Shown: piece after piece, positions 34,994-46,031 of the stretch
Layout of the letters: the number at the start of each line of letters is the position of its first letter
How positions within the stretch are numbered: position 1 is the stretch's first letter
Assembly (NCBI GenBank): GCA_963662175.1
Contig: OY759216.1
Coordinates: forward strand, 50,423,087 to 50,487,086
DNA from: Aradus depressus
Taxonomy: Eukaryota > Arthropoda > Insecta > Hemiptera > Aradidae
Direction of reading: 5' to 3'
Length of the DNA stretch: 64,000 nt
Position numbers and translations under genes: made by a program
Notes under the pieces: generated by a model
What the model was told of the DNA's origin: nothing
The model's database searches: none
Seen by the model: only the letters and a program-made list of their open reading frames with translations

Positions 34994-34994
34994 T

Positions 34995-35490
34995 TTACAA
35001 AGAGATATTTACAACTGTATAAAAAATATATACAAGCAAATGTGCTAAGGGAGAAAAAATGGCAATGTCAAAATGTCAGGAGAGGAGAAATTATCGAGTG
35101 GTAACACATTTATGGTTAATCACTGTCACTACCTGACCTGAGAAGGTCTCTAGGCCATTGGCGCTTAAGACGTAGTTTAGGAAGTGTGGCAGAACGGACT
35201 GGAGGATTAATGTGGGTATTATGGGAGGAAAATAATTTTTTGTAACTTGGTTTAGCTAATTCGGTGACAAAGGGAATATTGAAATCAGTGTGAAGGGTTT
35301 TGTTGGAGATGTAATAGGGAGCATTGACTATTGTACGAAGGATTTTGGATTGCAAGGATTGAAGATTAGAAGCTTTGACAGCACCACACAGTTCAAGTCC
35401 ATATGTCCACATAAGTATTGCGTTATATACAGTCGTTTCGTTCTTCTTATATCTCAGGTGTTTGGGCAAAAGGGCTTGAGTAAGAACATT
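34995..35490 (-). pseudogene. Jockey-clade reverse transcriptase C-terminus, fragment, minus strand
   Basis: The minus-strand frame (stop at 35116) contains YNAILMWTYGLELCGAVKAS, TIVNAPYYISNKTLHTDFNI and RLKRQWPRDLL, colinear with the last part of the Jockey frame at 52467-54196. It is severely 5'-truncated. Confidence 0.82.
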
Positions 35491-35954
35491 TGAATTTTAG
35501 GAGGGGAATTTCTGGTTTGAAAAATTCCTGCAAATCAGGTAAAACACATTTATGTTACTTGCAATATTATTTCAATTAAAGTATTAAATATAAACGAAGT
35601 AAAATATTGCAACATTCAGTTGCATTTGGTAAAAATATTTAATTGCACTTAGTCCTTTGGATCAAAAGACTTATTCTGACTTAAGCCCTTTTGCCCAGAG
35701 ATATATTAGTCGCCGTCGTCGTTCGTTCGACGATGTGAACAGACTTCTTATCATTCACTCTCCACTTTTTGTATCAGGACTGAAGGGATATCATGTGTTC
35801 TTGGAGGTGTCTGGATCAGCGAACTTCGTTTTTTGAAGGAATGGCTTAAAGATTAAAAACGAATATACATACAAAAGTTTTGTCAAGTGGGGGTCTTCGA
35901 TTACTGACCCTATGTATTTTCTTTTTTTAGAATTTCAACTAAAATATTACTTAC

Positions 35955-35999
35955 CGGACAGTTCTTCAGTCATCTGTTTTATTAACAAATCCCTGTCCC
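35955..35999 (-). CDS. Micro-exon gene, 45-nt exon
   Basis: The acceptor ttctgtttag and the strong donor gtaagt bound 45 nt in phase 1. It encodes DRDLLIKQMTEELS, with split codons on both sides: Arg (C|GG) with the previous exon and Gly (G|GG) with the mucin exon. Together with KR from the previous junction it forms RNKR|D, a furin-type site, so the peptide between this site and RLKR in the mucin exon could be released. Confidence 0.72.
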
Positions 36000-37047
36000 C
36001 TAAACAGAACAAAAAAAAAAAAATAGAATTACATTCTGATCCATAGATTTGTTTAATGTAAGTCACCAGATATGTACTTCCCCAGCACGAATTAATCAAT
36101 TAAGTTTTCGCTCTCCCTCTCAAGTCAATCGACCGATCGGGCTAAAACACAATATTTGACTTACATAGTGGCTTCTGAATCCTCATATTATCGATTTTGT
36201 GTCAATGCATTTATTACAACGGCAGTTATTAAGATAATTAAATCGGACCCCCCCCCCCCCCCTCTCTTCAAAAGAAAACTTTAATAGCCACGCATTAAGT
36301 TTAAATATAAAATTTCATGTCGATACATTCATTATATCGGCAGTCATCCTAGTTTTTGTGTTAAACCTCCTCTCTGAATTGAGTGTAAAGTGTACCGTTA
36401 TACAAGGCTCTATACAGTGTTATGAACAACTTTTAAGTATTTTAGAGGGCGCCGGTAGCTCAGTGGTATGCATGCTTGCATTCTGAGCTCAAGATCGTGG
36501 GTTCGATACCCGGACGGGGCCCATAGTTTATTTTATCTCTCAGATAAACTTAAATATGCCATCTTTCAGACGGGACGTTAAGCAATGGTCCCGAGCCTGT
36601 ACGATGTCAGGTACTCGTTAAAGACCCCATAGGTGAATAAAAATTAAGGATAACAATTTAGGACCCCAATAGTAAAGTCGAGCTCATGTCCACCAGAGTG
36701 ACAAAAGAGCGCTCTGGTAGTAGGCGATATGACCTTGTAGTTAAATCCCGGGTATGAGTCGTAATAAGTAACTTTTCAGTATTACTACGGGGAATAAAGC
36801 TCTTCCCACTGCAGGGAGGGCTGGTGTGTACACCTAGTGATTTAAGCATTTTTGCCTTCCCACGTTTAGTTAGTTATCTTACGGTCTTTATAGAGTATCT
36901 GACATGGCACAGGCTCAGGACCATCCCTTAATAACACCCCTTAGGTTTTTTATCTCCCGCTCAGTAGGCTAGAATACTACTTCTCAGCTACCGGCACCCT
37001 GACCTTACATTATAGATATTTAGTGAATTGGAGATTAGATAACTTAC
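36000..37047. other. Intron: dispersed repeats and a SINE-1
   Basis: This contains the gaatgtatcgacac-type repeat with a C-run (36060-36370), the SINE-1 at 36446-36766 and a minus-strand SINE-1 remnant at about 36896-37005. Confidence 0.55.
36446..36766 (+). mobile_element. SINE-1 copy
   Basis: Head gcgccggtagctcagtgg, B box gttcgatacc, body ggtcccgagcctgtacgatg and tail atcccgggtatgagtcg. The telomere-like end is lost. Confidence 0.85.
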
Positions 37048-37074
37048 GTTTATTTCTCATTCTATAAGTGATCT
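37048..37074 (-). CDS. Micro-exon gene, 27-nt exon
   Basis: The acceptor atgtttctag and strong donor gtaagt bound 27 nt. In phase 1 it encodes ITYRMRNK between split codons (Glu GAG on the left, Arg CGG on the right). Basic; contributes RNK to the furin-type site completed in the next exon. A second AG two bases inside is a less likely acceptor because it breaks the frame. Confidence 0.65.
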
Positions 37075-37720
37075 CTAGAAACATATAAGAATAAATTACT
37101 TTAAAAAAAAAAGTTATTTAGTATTATTTATTAAAAAAATAAAGAAGTTCAAACAACTCTTCGTTGTAAATCAATGAGTGTTGTTCATAGAGGGCTTTGC
37201 ATTTAAATATGAAATTTCGTGTCAATACATTCTTTACAACGGCAGTTATTAGTGTTTTTGTATTAAGCCTTCCCGCTAACCCCCCCCCCCCCCCCCCCCC
37301 CCTTTAGCAGATTCGGCTGAAAATGATTAGGTGCAGTCCTTAGACGGTTCTTGACAAAACCTGAACTTATAAATTGCCTACGCAATATTTTTTACGCTGG
37401 GGGCTGGGTATGTGATACACCATTCTACAAGATTTAAATTAAATTATATTTATTCCAAGGGGGTGGTTCATCGCCTCAAAATCAGTTTATTGATAAATGC
37501 AAACTACAATTATAAATGATCAATCTAGGGCATGTGAATTCAAATTATTATTTATGCCAGAGGGGTTGGGCGCTGGGGCAACGGGAAAGTGACACACACA
37601 CATTCCCTTTTAGCAACTTTATCTTAGGGCTGAGTACACGTCTTGGACTTGACTATAGTTTTGTGAACCCTGGGTACTATATATATTTTCGATAAGCATA
37701 AAAGATAGTGTAAAACATAC

Positions 37721-37759
37721 CATGGTTTCCGTGTAATTCCTGATTAAGAAGCTGATCTT
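37721..37759 (-). CDS. Micro-exon gene, 39-nt exon
   Basis: Acceptor atatatttttag, donor gtatgt, phase 1 at both ends. It encodes DQLLNQELHGNH between split Glu codons. Both splice sites are strong and the length is a multiple of three. Confidence 0.7.
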
Positions 37760-37859
37760 CTAAAAATATATAAACATATATAGTAGTAGTATTTGGGTTT
37801 TTGTTTGGCACGCAACAGCCAGGGTCATAGCGCCAGTCTAGCGTATTTTGCAGTATCGC

Positions 37860-38660
37860 TCACTATATCTATATATATATAGGTATATATATATATGTGT
37901 ATTTTTTATTTTTTTTTTTTTTCCCCTATTTTAAAGAAAATAATAACAAAAAATAAGAAAAATAGGTAGTCATAATATGCAGTCATATAATTGGAGGCAG
38001 ATCAGAGCGGACCAGAGAGACAACATGATGACGGACCGACTATCCCGGGGCCCAGCTAAGAGACTCTAGGAGAACGGCACATTCCCGCTGCGATCCGGGA
38101 GCAGTCACAGTGAGATCTACGTAAGGAGGCCAAACACACAGCTATTACAGTGTAGTTGAATTTTTACGACAGAGCTGCAAAGCATATCTTATAAGTCTAT
38201 AGTCCTATGTACTAGCTGACAATGCATGATAGATGATAAGGAATAAAATTACACACACCTACTTTTTTTTTTTTTTTTCATTACCATTCTTTTTACTGAT
38301 TTTTTGTATATATATTCTTCCTTGCTGTTTTGTAACTTTTTTTTTTTTTTATTTTTTTTTTTATTGTTATTTTTTTTATTGTTATTTTTTTTTATCTTTT
38401 TTTTTTTTTTTTTTTTTCATTATATATTTTGATATTTTTTTTTCTATTTTCATAATTTAAATGATATTTGTTATCATATGCATACATATATACACATTCA
38501 CTACCCATACAAGCACACACATAAGTTATCCATATATATATATACATATATATATACACATATATATGCACATACATTCACATACACACATACTTAGCTA
38601 CACATATATATATATGTTTTTTAAAAAGTATATGTATATATAATCAGGCTAGATGAATCA
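37860..38660. repeat. Low-complexity intron segment (poly-T, TA-rich, ACATAT-rich)
   Basis: A poly-T-dominated block at about 38264-38430 is followed by acatata/tatatg repeats to 38640. Between 38000 and 38110 a more GC-rich stretch shows no recognised gene. Confidence 0.7.
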
Positions 38661-38703
38661 TAGCAATTAACAAAAACTGATTGAAAAACGAAAGAAAACT
38701 AAA

Positions 38704-38908
38704 AGAAAAACGAATGTTTTTTTAAATATTGTCTATTTCACAAAATATTTATAATATATAGGAATACTTTCGGTAATGCTACCTTCTTAAGCCACAACTT
38801 AACGAATACTCAATATTGAAGATGGTAGCAAAGTACTCCCATATATTACATAAAATATTATATTTTGTGAAATAGACAATATTTTTTAAAAAAACATACG
38901 TTTTTCTT
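38704..38908. mobile_element. Palindromic MITE, same family as 34153-34420
   Basis: Arms aaatattgtctatttcacaa and ttgtgaaatagacaatattt with the core words tactttcggtaatgctacc and gaagatggtagcaaagtac. Confidence 0.82.
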
Positions 38909-39025
38909 TATTTTTTATTAAGAGTTTCACAATATCTCTCCATAAAATGTTAAATATAAAAAACTAGAAATATTAGTGTTTTGTAGCCAACTTCGGATTT
39001 ATCTGTTTTAGTTAATAGCAATGGC

Positions 39026-39201
39026 CTACCTACAAGTGCCAGTCTGTTCCACAGGACTGTAAGTAGTCGGAACAAATGTTAAATTTAAACTTACATTGAT
39101 GTCAATGGCACTCGGATGCTCGAGCTTCCAATTGGTACCCGGAAATGTCTTATAACCCACTACCGAGAGATCCCCACAGGCGTGTTGTGAAAATGGTTGT
39201 G
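39026..39201 (-). CDS. Candidate alternative terminal exon of the micro-exon gene
   Basis: The strong acceptor cttttatcttag is followed by a frame open only when entered in phase 1, like all neighbours. It reads QPFSQHACGDLSVVGYKTF, PGTNWKLEHPSAIDIN, VSLNLTFVPTTYSPVEQTG and TCR, then TAG at 39028-39026. A perfect gtaagt after DIN would give phase 0, and a gtaggt near the end would give phase 1 but create a stop with either following exon. So if used it most likely ends the protein, producing a short isoform without the mucin region. It could also belong to an unrelated gene. Confidence 0.45.
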
Positions 39202-39333
39202 CTAAGATAAAAGCGAAAAAAATAGTCCCTCACAGTAAAGAAACTTACAGTTGTTTCAAAACTACATCTGTACAATTTTAAAATATTATAGTACTCAATG
39301 CCCACACCTTAACCTAAACATCATCTTTAAATA

Positions 39334-39669
39334 ATGGAGGGCGCCGGTAGCTCAGTGGTATGCGTGCTTGTCTTCTGAGCTCAAGATTGTGGGTTCGAAA
39401 CCCGACCGAGGCCATTAGTTTATTTTATCTGGGAGGTAAAATAAACTTAAGCACGCCGTCCTTCGGGTGGGACGTTAAGCGATGGTCCCGAGCCTGTACA
39501 ATGTCAGGTACTTGTACTACAAGACCCCTGCCCTAGGTTAATAAAAATTTAGGGTAGGCAAAATTTAGGAATCCCACCGTCGAGTCGGGCTCATGTCCAC
39601 CAGAGGGTAGTAGGCGATATGACCTCATAGTTAAAGCCCGGGCATGAGTCATAAAACCTAACCTAACCT
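39334..39669 (+). mobile_element. SINE-1 copy, full length, with 12-bp target duplication
   Basis: Flanked by catctttaaata at 39322-39333 and 39670-39681. It ends in aaacctaacctaac. A small deletion removes gtgacgaaagagcgctct from the body. Confidence 0.9.
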
Positions 39670-40111
39670 CATCTTTAAATAAATAAATTAGGTTATGTGC
39701 TCTATCATGAAAACTATTGGGTTATGCTCAAGTCTCCTTTCATACCGATCCTTCATTTTCTAATCGCCATTACAGGGGTTAGAATTACTTGTAAATAAGT
39801 AAGTTTTCATATTATACTCTCAAAATCCCTTAAACTGATATACCACTTGACTATGTACATATATGAGTTTCATTTCATTATTTTTCGGAGATGATTCCAA
39901 ATGTACAATTTCGCTCTAATTAATTTCTTTTAACTCTTCATTGCGATAATGAAAATAGAAAATTCTTTAATAAAATTAATAATGATTGTTAACAAAAGTA
40001 AAGTTAATTAAAAATAAAATGTAAATGCTAATAATACAAATTGATGTTAATTAAATATAAAATGAATTTACTTAAATATGAAATAAATATAAATATTGAA
40101 AAGATATATTT

Positions 40112-40491
40112 CGTCGCTTAAGCAGCAACACCGCATAACTCAATTTTTGCCCAAATTGAGTTATGCATATCGTTGGATTCGTATTTTCGCGGGAAACAAG
40201 CTCAGATTACTAGTTTCATTCTACCGGCCACTAGGAGCGTGAAAAACGTAAAAAAGACAACACCACACATCTCAACCCTACATGCAAACAGCGCATAACT
40301 CAACACCATAAATACCAGCCTTTTTAATTAAATTACTTTTGGTTCAAACAAATAATAAATATTTGATCAAATAAACATTGGATCACTCGTTGATAAAGTA
40401 AAATTACTACAATAATCATTTAAAATAAGTTTTTCCTCTTTCCTGTAAACCTCTCAAAATTGAGATATGCCGCGGTGCTGCTTAAGCGACG
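40112..40491. mobile_element. MITE with terminal inverted repeats (380 bp)
   Basis: The ends CGTCGCTTAAGCAGCA and, inverted, CGTCGCTTAAGCAGCACC are flanked by attt on both sides (40108-40111, 40492-40495). Words such as aattgagttatgc occur as inner inverted repeats. Non-coding. Confidence 0.75.
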
Positions 40492-40550
40492 ATTTACTGA
40501 ATCTAAAAAAAAAATGTTAATAATAAAAAAAAAAAAAAAAATTGATAAAC

Positions 40551-40813
40551 ATTATTTGAGTTAAGCTCCCAGAAATTGTCATAAATAAATAATACTCTGG
40601 ACATAAACGACGCGACATTAGACTGTACCAATTAATAAAAAATTAATAAAAAAATGGATACCGATTTAAATAAAATTATTTAATAGAAAAATGAACTATA
40701 TTATATTATTATCTATAACTATCAATAAAAATTAACTTGGTAACTTTATTTGAGTTAAGCTCCAAGAAATTGTCAAAAATAAATAATACTCTGGACATAA
40801 ACGACGCGACGTT
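40551..40813. repeat. Direct repeat, two copies of about 67 bp
   Basis: tttgagttaagctcc ... actctggacataaacgacg occurs at 40551-40617 and 40746-40813, separated by AT-rich sequence. Confidence 0.8.
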
Positions 40814-42128
40814 ACAATACGTTTCATCCTCTTTCATATTATTCATGACAGTTTTTGCCGAGATGTCAAAAAAGGTCGCCTGTCGCCTTTACGGACCCAA
40901 TTTGTCTTAAAATTCCCCCCAAAAAAACTTCGAACTTTACCGAGTAAGGCTTAGTCCAGTCATATTAGATCAAAAAGAGGGTAAATCTCGGAATGAAAGG
41001 TAATAAACTATAAATTTATTTGTAATAATGATAATAATAATAGTAATAAATATAATGTTTTAAATAATTAGTTAATAATGAAGTTTTTTTTCATAATTAT
41101 ATTTTTTTTAATGAATAATTAACTTTATAAACCTAGCTATTTATTGGGATTCGCGGTTGACCTTACATTATGACGTATATGACTGAGCGCTCTGCACTCT
41201 TCGCGCTCTACCTCAAAAACTGTTAATCGTATAAAAAAATGCACAAGAGCTACTTTGTAGAGAATTTTATGCTCTACAACTTTTATAATAAATGCTAATA
41301 TCATTTAAAGCATAGGAAACGAGATATTTCCAAAAAACCGGTTTTCGCGACCTTTGACCTTGAATATCTCAAGACGCGGATACGAGATCTTATGAGACTT
41401 TTGAGCCAACTTTTATAATGTCAAATCAAAGGTTTATACAAATTTATAGCTTATTAGCTTTCATTCCGAGGTGAAATACCTATTTGACTGGTCTAGCTCC
41501 TTTTATCAGCAGTAGCAGGGGGTGGGTGAAGGGTGGGGAGGACAAATTTGGTCCTTCTTTCGGATGTCATGAACATTTCAAAAAAATATTCTTGACTTTT
41601 ACTCTAAGGACCCTTCAATTTAATAACCGACTCAACTAAGTACAAAAATATTAGTTTTCACAACAGCAATTTTTTGAATATCTAACGGCGCGGAAATTCA
41701 TCTGGGACAGGTCATGATGCTGTGTTTACAGTTGACTATGAGTTTTTTTTTTCGTTTTTGACATAAAAAACAGTAAAAATTGTTATGAAAGTCCTAATTT
41801 TGTGCACTAGAAACTAAAGCAGTAAGCGTAATACAGTAAAAACAAGGACTTCATATTTATTCATTGATTATTTTGCAAAAATTATAATTCTTTATAGCCT
41901 CTACTAAAAGTGTATGTCAATTATCGAATGAAAAACATGTTATATACAACTTTTTTTTTTGAAAAATCATAACTTTTACAAAATTCAACTTACTTTTAGA
42001 GTTCATTCGTTGTTGAAACTTTGAAATCATTTTCTTTCCTAGAAGAAAAAAAAAAAAAAAACAATCAAAAACAAACATCTTAAAACTTTGTTCAGTTAAT
42101 TTATTAAATAATGTATATATTTCTTCAC

Positions 42129-42257
42129 CAGTTACATAATGAAGTATCTCTTGGGATGAGTCTATCTTTGCTATGGCGGGCATGTTCGGCACTTGGGCAA
42201 GTATTTGTTTCTCTGGTAAATACTGGTTCCATTTTGTATTAGGTGTTTCAGTCGGTT
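42129..42257 (-). CDS. Micro-exon gene, 129-nt exon
   Basis: An acceptor with a long pyrimidine tract (ttttttttttcag) and the donor ACTG|gtgaag; phase 1 at both ends, 43 codons. It reads PTETPNTKWNQYLPEKQI, then LAQVPNMPAIAKIDSSQ and EILHYVT. The sequence is polar and Pro-rich, without Cys. Reading past the donor adds only sequence that soon becomes poly-Phe from an intron T-tract, supporting the splice site. Confidence 0.72.
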
Positions 42258-42502
42258 CTGAAAAAAAAAATAACAGATGGCACCAATATTACTTTTTCAA
42301 ATGTTCCAAGTTATTTACTTTTACAATTTCATTGAAAGTAATTATATTCATTAAATGTTTTATAAGTGCCTGGCTAATACTTTCTAATGTTACTGTATTA
42401 ATGTTATTTCTCAACCCTTAAACAGAACAAAATGGATTAGAACAGGCAAAATTATGTATTATTTAAAAATAAATATTTATTTAGCTTATAGAGGTAGTTA
42501 TT

Positions 42503-42736
42503 AGGACTCATGCCCGGGCTTTAACTACAAGGTCATATCGCGCTCTTGTGGACAACTACCCAACTCTACTGTGGGAGTCCTAAATTCTAGGTTTATTCAC
42601 CTAGGAGTCTGAGTATCTGACATCGCACAACGTCACATCCGATGGACGGAGTGCCCAAGGTTTTTTCACCTCCCAGATAAAAAACCTAAAGGCCTCTGCC
42701 GGGTTTCGAACCCACAAGCACGCATACCGGCGCCCT
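42503..42736 (-). mobile_element. SINE-1 copy, internally deleted, minus strand
   Basis: Tail catgcccgggctttaacta on the left and head ataccggcgccctc on the right; the central body is shortened. Confidence 0.75.
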
Positions 42737-42840
42737 CTTTTAGATATTATATGTACTCTACCATTCGTATATTATTATTTTTTATACAATTTTACCTCAA
42801 TGCAGACTTTATTATTTCAAAAATACAAAAGTAAGCTTAC

Positions 42841-42864
42841 TGGCCAACGAATCATAAGGTGCTT
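42841..42864 (-). CDS. Micro-exon gene, 24-nt exon
   Basis: Acceptor ttttctttttcag, donor gtaagc; in phase 1 it encodes APYDSLA between split Glu (G|AA) and Lys (A|AA) codons. Both sites are strong; the short length is the only reason for doubt. Confidence 0.68.
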
Positions 42865-42923
42865 CTGAAAAAGAAAATAAAGTTAATAAAATTCTAAGGA
42901 ATTTTTGATTTATAGTTACTAAC

Positions 42924-42941
42924 CAAGCAACGCCGGCTGAA
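42924..42941 (-). CDS. Micro-exon gene, probable 18-nt exon
   Basis: The choice that keeps phase 1 on both sides uses the acceptor aacagcgag and donor gttagt and encodes QPALL between split Val and Glu codons. The more canonical acceptor four bases upstream (ttttttaacag) would give 22 nt and break the frame. Skipping this exon also keeps the frame. Confidence 0.4.
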
Positions 42942-42983
42942 CTCGCTGTTAAAAAAATAAAAATAAAATAAATAATAGATTAC

Positions 42984-43046
42984 CATGGACTCTTCCTTCA
43001 GGATATCTATTGATTCCAATATTATTTTCTGTATATGTTGCATAGC
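42984..43046 (-). CDS. Micro-exon gene, 63-nt exon
   Basis: Acceptor atttttttag, donor CATG|gtaatc, phase 1 to phase 1. It encodes YATYTENNIGINRYPEGRVH. The reading is open only in this phase combination with both neighbours. Confidence 0.7.
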
Positions 43047-43814
43047 CTAAAAAAATATATAAAATTTTATAGGAAATAAAAATATGCAAGTTCTATAAAC
43101 ATGGTCTGCAAATGCTAGCGTAAAAAGTTATGATCAAAGAACTAAAAAAAACGTTTTTAGCAGAATTGTGTATTATAACTTTTAACATTTTTATTTTGGA
43201 CAAAAAATAGTTCTAAGTGAATGTTGTAGAGGTCAAGATTTTAACTTAAATGGGTGTTCAAACGTTATGTCTAACAAACCTGAGGAATTAAGTATAACAT
43301 TTTGTCATTGTTTTTGAGTTCATAAAATTCAACTTTTCTTTGATAAGAAAAAACAAAACATTATTTTTAGCGATTGAAATAGACGAAAACATTCAAAATT
43401 AATCAGTAAACTAAAAATACTTTTCTTCCTTTTGGACAGTTTGACATCGTGGACGCAGAGTGTTTATCGCTAATAAACTCCTTCCTGTTCTAACTTCAGG
43501 TTGAAAAACGCGGACATTTGTGGAATCTTACAATAAATAAATAATACAATCTTTTCTTGGAATATTGTCTCTTCCAGAAAAAATATATACACGGAGGGAA
43601 GGGGTTGGAATTTCAAGTAGAAAATCCCTGTGGCTCTACAGTTAGGAATTTGTTGGCTCTGAAATATTTTCTTCTCTTTTTTCAATAATAGTTGAAAACT
43701 AAAAGGAAAGATTAAATTATTTCCTTCTAACAAGATACAACTATGAATAAAGGATATAAATATATAAGAACATCCCATGCAATCTCATTGGTCAGAATTA
43801 AACAAACTATTTAC

Positions 43815-43844
43815 TTCTGGAATGTCTCCATGTGATAACTTGAT
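43815..43844 (-). CDS. Micro-exon gene, 30-nt exon
   Basis: Acceptor gatgttttag, donor AGAA|gtaaat; encodes QVITWRHSR in phase 1. The pyrimidine tract is short, so this one is less certain than the 39- or 63-nt exons. Confidence 0.58.
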
Positions 43845-43849
43845 CTAAA

Positions 43850-44633
43850 ACATCATCCTAGATGAATAACAAAATTACAAATAACTTAAAAACATAAATA
43901 ACTCCATTTAAATACAAGACTAACGAAGCAGGTCAACCCGATCAAAAGAAACAGATCATATACCTAAAAGTAAACAAATGAATAAACTCAATAAATCGAT
44001 GGAAGTTAACAAGGGTGTTCGAATATTGTAAAGATGTAACCTGTCCCGGGTCATCCAACGATCAATGGACACATGAATTGACTTAGCAATAATCGTAAAT
44101 CATTAGTTTGCATTAATATATTTTATTTAAAAAAAAACAAAAACATAATACTGTTATTTCTATAAACCGAAAATATTACAAGCTTTTCTCACCAAACAAG
44201 TAAAATTAAAGGTCGAAAAAGCAAAATGAGGACTTAAAGATCAATAATTTTCATAGATTTGTTTCTTTTGTTTCCGAAAGAATACAATTTTGAGGTACAG
44301 GTTTTCTCGTTAAGTGAAATGAGCCTTCACATGTATGTATGTATATGCGACAACGGAACTTGTACTAGGTAGTACTGAAGACACTGACGAGAGGGTTAAC
44401 ATTTAATTTTTTCACATAAATCCTAGCCTTAAACGAAAAATATAATATATTATGAGGAATGCACATTCAAAACGTTGCAGATGTCACAATATATGTACAT
44501 TTTTCAGGGGGAAAAAAAAAAAAAATTTCTACTAAACAAATGATATTGTAGGCATAAAGTAAGAAATTAAGAGAATGTTTAAAAGTTATTATTATTTAGT
44601 ATTATTATATTTTAAAAGAAATTTAAACTTCAC
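43850..44633. other. Intron, AT-rich, nothing recognised
   Basis: No SINE, transposon end or exon was recognised here. Confidence 0.5.
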
Positions 44634-44669
44634 TTGAGTTCCACCAAATCGTTGTAAATGCCAACAGAG
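44634..44669 (-). CDS. Micro-exon gene, 36-nt exon (hydrophobic)
   Basis: A good acceptor (cagttttgtcttgcag) and a fair donor (TCAA|gtgaag). In phase 1 it encodes LLAFTTIWWNS, a hydrophobic stretch that could be the end of a signal peptide or a short buried segment. It joins the 30-nt exon with an Asn codon. Confidence 0.52.
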
Positions 44670-44949
44670 CTGCAAGACAAAACTGCTACATTGTATACAT
44701 ACATGTATAAAAGCAGAAACTTATTTTCTTAAAGAAAATTAATTCATATTCTTATAAAAACCTGATAAAAATGTCAATAACAATACAAGAAATAAATTAT
44801 ACTACACCATAATAATTAATAAAGGATGAAAAAAAAATAATAATTTTCTTTAAGAAAATATGTAAACATGTCATATTATTATAAAAAATCACTCGTTATA
44901 AAAATAAAATTTGTCATAATATTTTGATACTATAAGAATATAACATTGT

Positions 44950-45400
44950 TTCCTTTGATTTTAACCATTAGTTCCTTCGGTTCAATTTTGTTCTGAATTT
45001 GCCAACATCTGGTTTCAGATAGGCAATCCATTCTGATATCGGCTTACTTATTTTCTGGAATTCCAAAATGTGTTGGAGCTGTAGCTAAATGAATATCCTT
45101 CATGTCTTCTAATTTAACACCCTCTTTCAGCACATTAATGTTAATCCGCAATGTTGCCAGTTCCTTTCGCCTTTCATTACTCTACCCAAGTTTTCAGCTG
45201 TAAGACGGAGCTGTGAACTTGCTGAGATTCCCAGCTTGTGTTGATTAGCATGAGCAAAAAAGGAGTACATTTTAAAATCATCTGATGACATTACCGGAGA
45301 ATCATCACTAATCACAAACCATTTTATCAACAGAACTCCCAATTGCATTATCAAACTGCACCTACGAAATGGGAAACGATCTTATACATCCAATGTTGTT
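44950..45400 (-). pseudogene. Degenerate coding stretch of unknown family
   Basis: Minus-strand frames read LLIKWFVISDDSPVMSSDDF, KMYSFFAHANQHKLGIS, SSQLRLTAENLGRVMKGE and, after a frame change, LEDMKDIHLATAPTHFGIPE. It is protein-like over 130 or more codons but has a frameshift and stops. Possibly part of a DNA transposon or an old gene copy; I could not place it. Confidence 0.4.
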
Positions 45401-45526
45401 TTGGTTCACGAGGGTCCTCAATAGCTGCCTAACACATTAATGTTGAAAACTTTGTGTCCCGACATTTCTGTGTACATGTTAGTTAGTTATTATGACTCAT
45501 GCCAGGGCTTTAACTACAAGGTCATA

Positions 45527-46031
45527 CATGGGCGTAGCCAGGGGGAAAAAAAACAATATAAAAATTAAATAAACTAAAAAAATAGTTTTTATTAAAAATG
45601 CATTGCATTAGAATGTACATGTACAAAACAAGATATATTAAATTTTTTAAAATATACATGAATTCGATCATTTCATTTCCTCGCTCAGAATCTTCATGTA
45701 TGTTATACTTTATACTCTTAAAGCTGATTTTACATGAGCAGTAAAAATGCAAATCGCAGCAGCAGCAAATGCACGTTATTGGTCATTTAATTCTAGAAGA
45801 ACAGAAAACACAGGGTGCATTTGCTGCGCTTTGCATTTTTGCTGCTCACGTAAAGTCAGCTTAAGTATTACAGTCAGTGGTTACCTCAGGGGGAGCTTCT
45901 AGAGGTCCGAGTCTCCCAAATTAATAACAAAAAGTCTGCAGCGCTCGGAAGTCTATACCCCCCCCCCCCCCCCCCCCCTCCTGTAACCTATCTTTGCCTC
46001 CCCCCTGCTCAAAATCCCGGCTACGCCCCTG
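45527..46031. mobile_element. hAT-like MITE inserted in the SINE
   Basis: Ends CATGGGCGTAGCCAGG and, inverted, CAGGGGCGTAGCCGG. The word gtcata is repeated at 45521-45526 and 46032-46037. It contains a poly-C run (45957-45978) and a second element inside it. Confidence 0.8.
45717..45864. mobile_element. Short MITE nested inside the MITE
   Basis: Long imperfect inverted arms: taaagctgattttacatgag ... aaatgcaaatcgcagc on the left; gctgcgctttgcattttt ... cgtaaagtcagctta on the right. This gives three levels of nesting (SINE, MITE, MITE). Confidence 0.78.

Larger units (their letters stand above)
27807..35954. other. Intron of the micro-exon gene, mostly mobile DNA
   Basis: It contains a diverged SINE-1 (27852-28155), an inverted scrap of the mucin repeat, RNase H and Jockey fragments, a Ginger derivative, an RTE fragment, a palindromic MITE and a full SINE-1. 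AT-rich filler at 31080-31620 and 33880-34060 shows nothing else. Confidence 0.55.
39700..42128. other. Intron, AT-rich, with a MITE and a direct repeat
   Basis: The MITE lies at 40112-40491 and the direct repeat at 40551-40617 and 40746-40813. Between 41100 and 41850 there is a more complex AT-rich segment with no recognised coding sequence. Confidence 0.5.

Noticed and set aside
38233..38643. Phe/Tyr/Ile-rich ORFs on both strands
   Set aside because: Low-complexity poly-T and (TA)n translation.
43470..43778. 102-codon minus-strand ORF between two micro-exons
   Set aside because: Rich in Phe/Ile/Lys from AT-rich DNA and not open in the phase-1 frame from either acceptor-like site; treated as intron.
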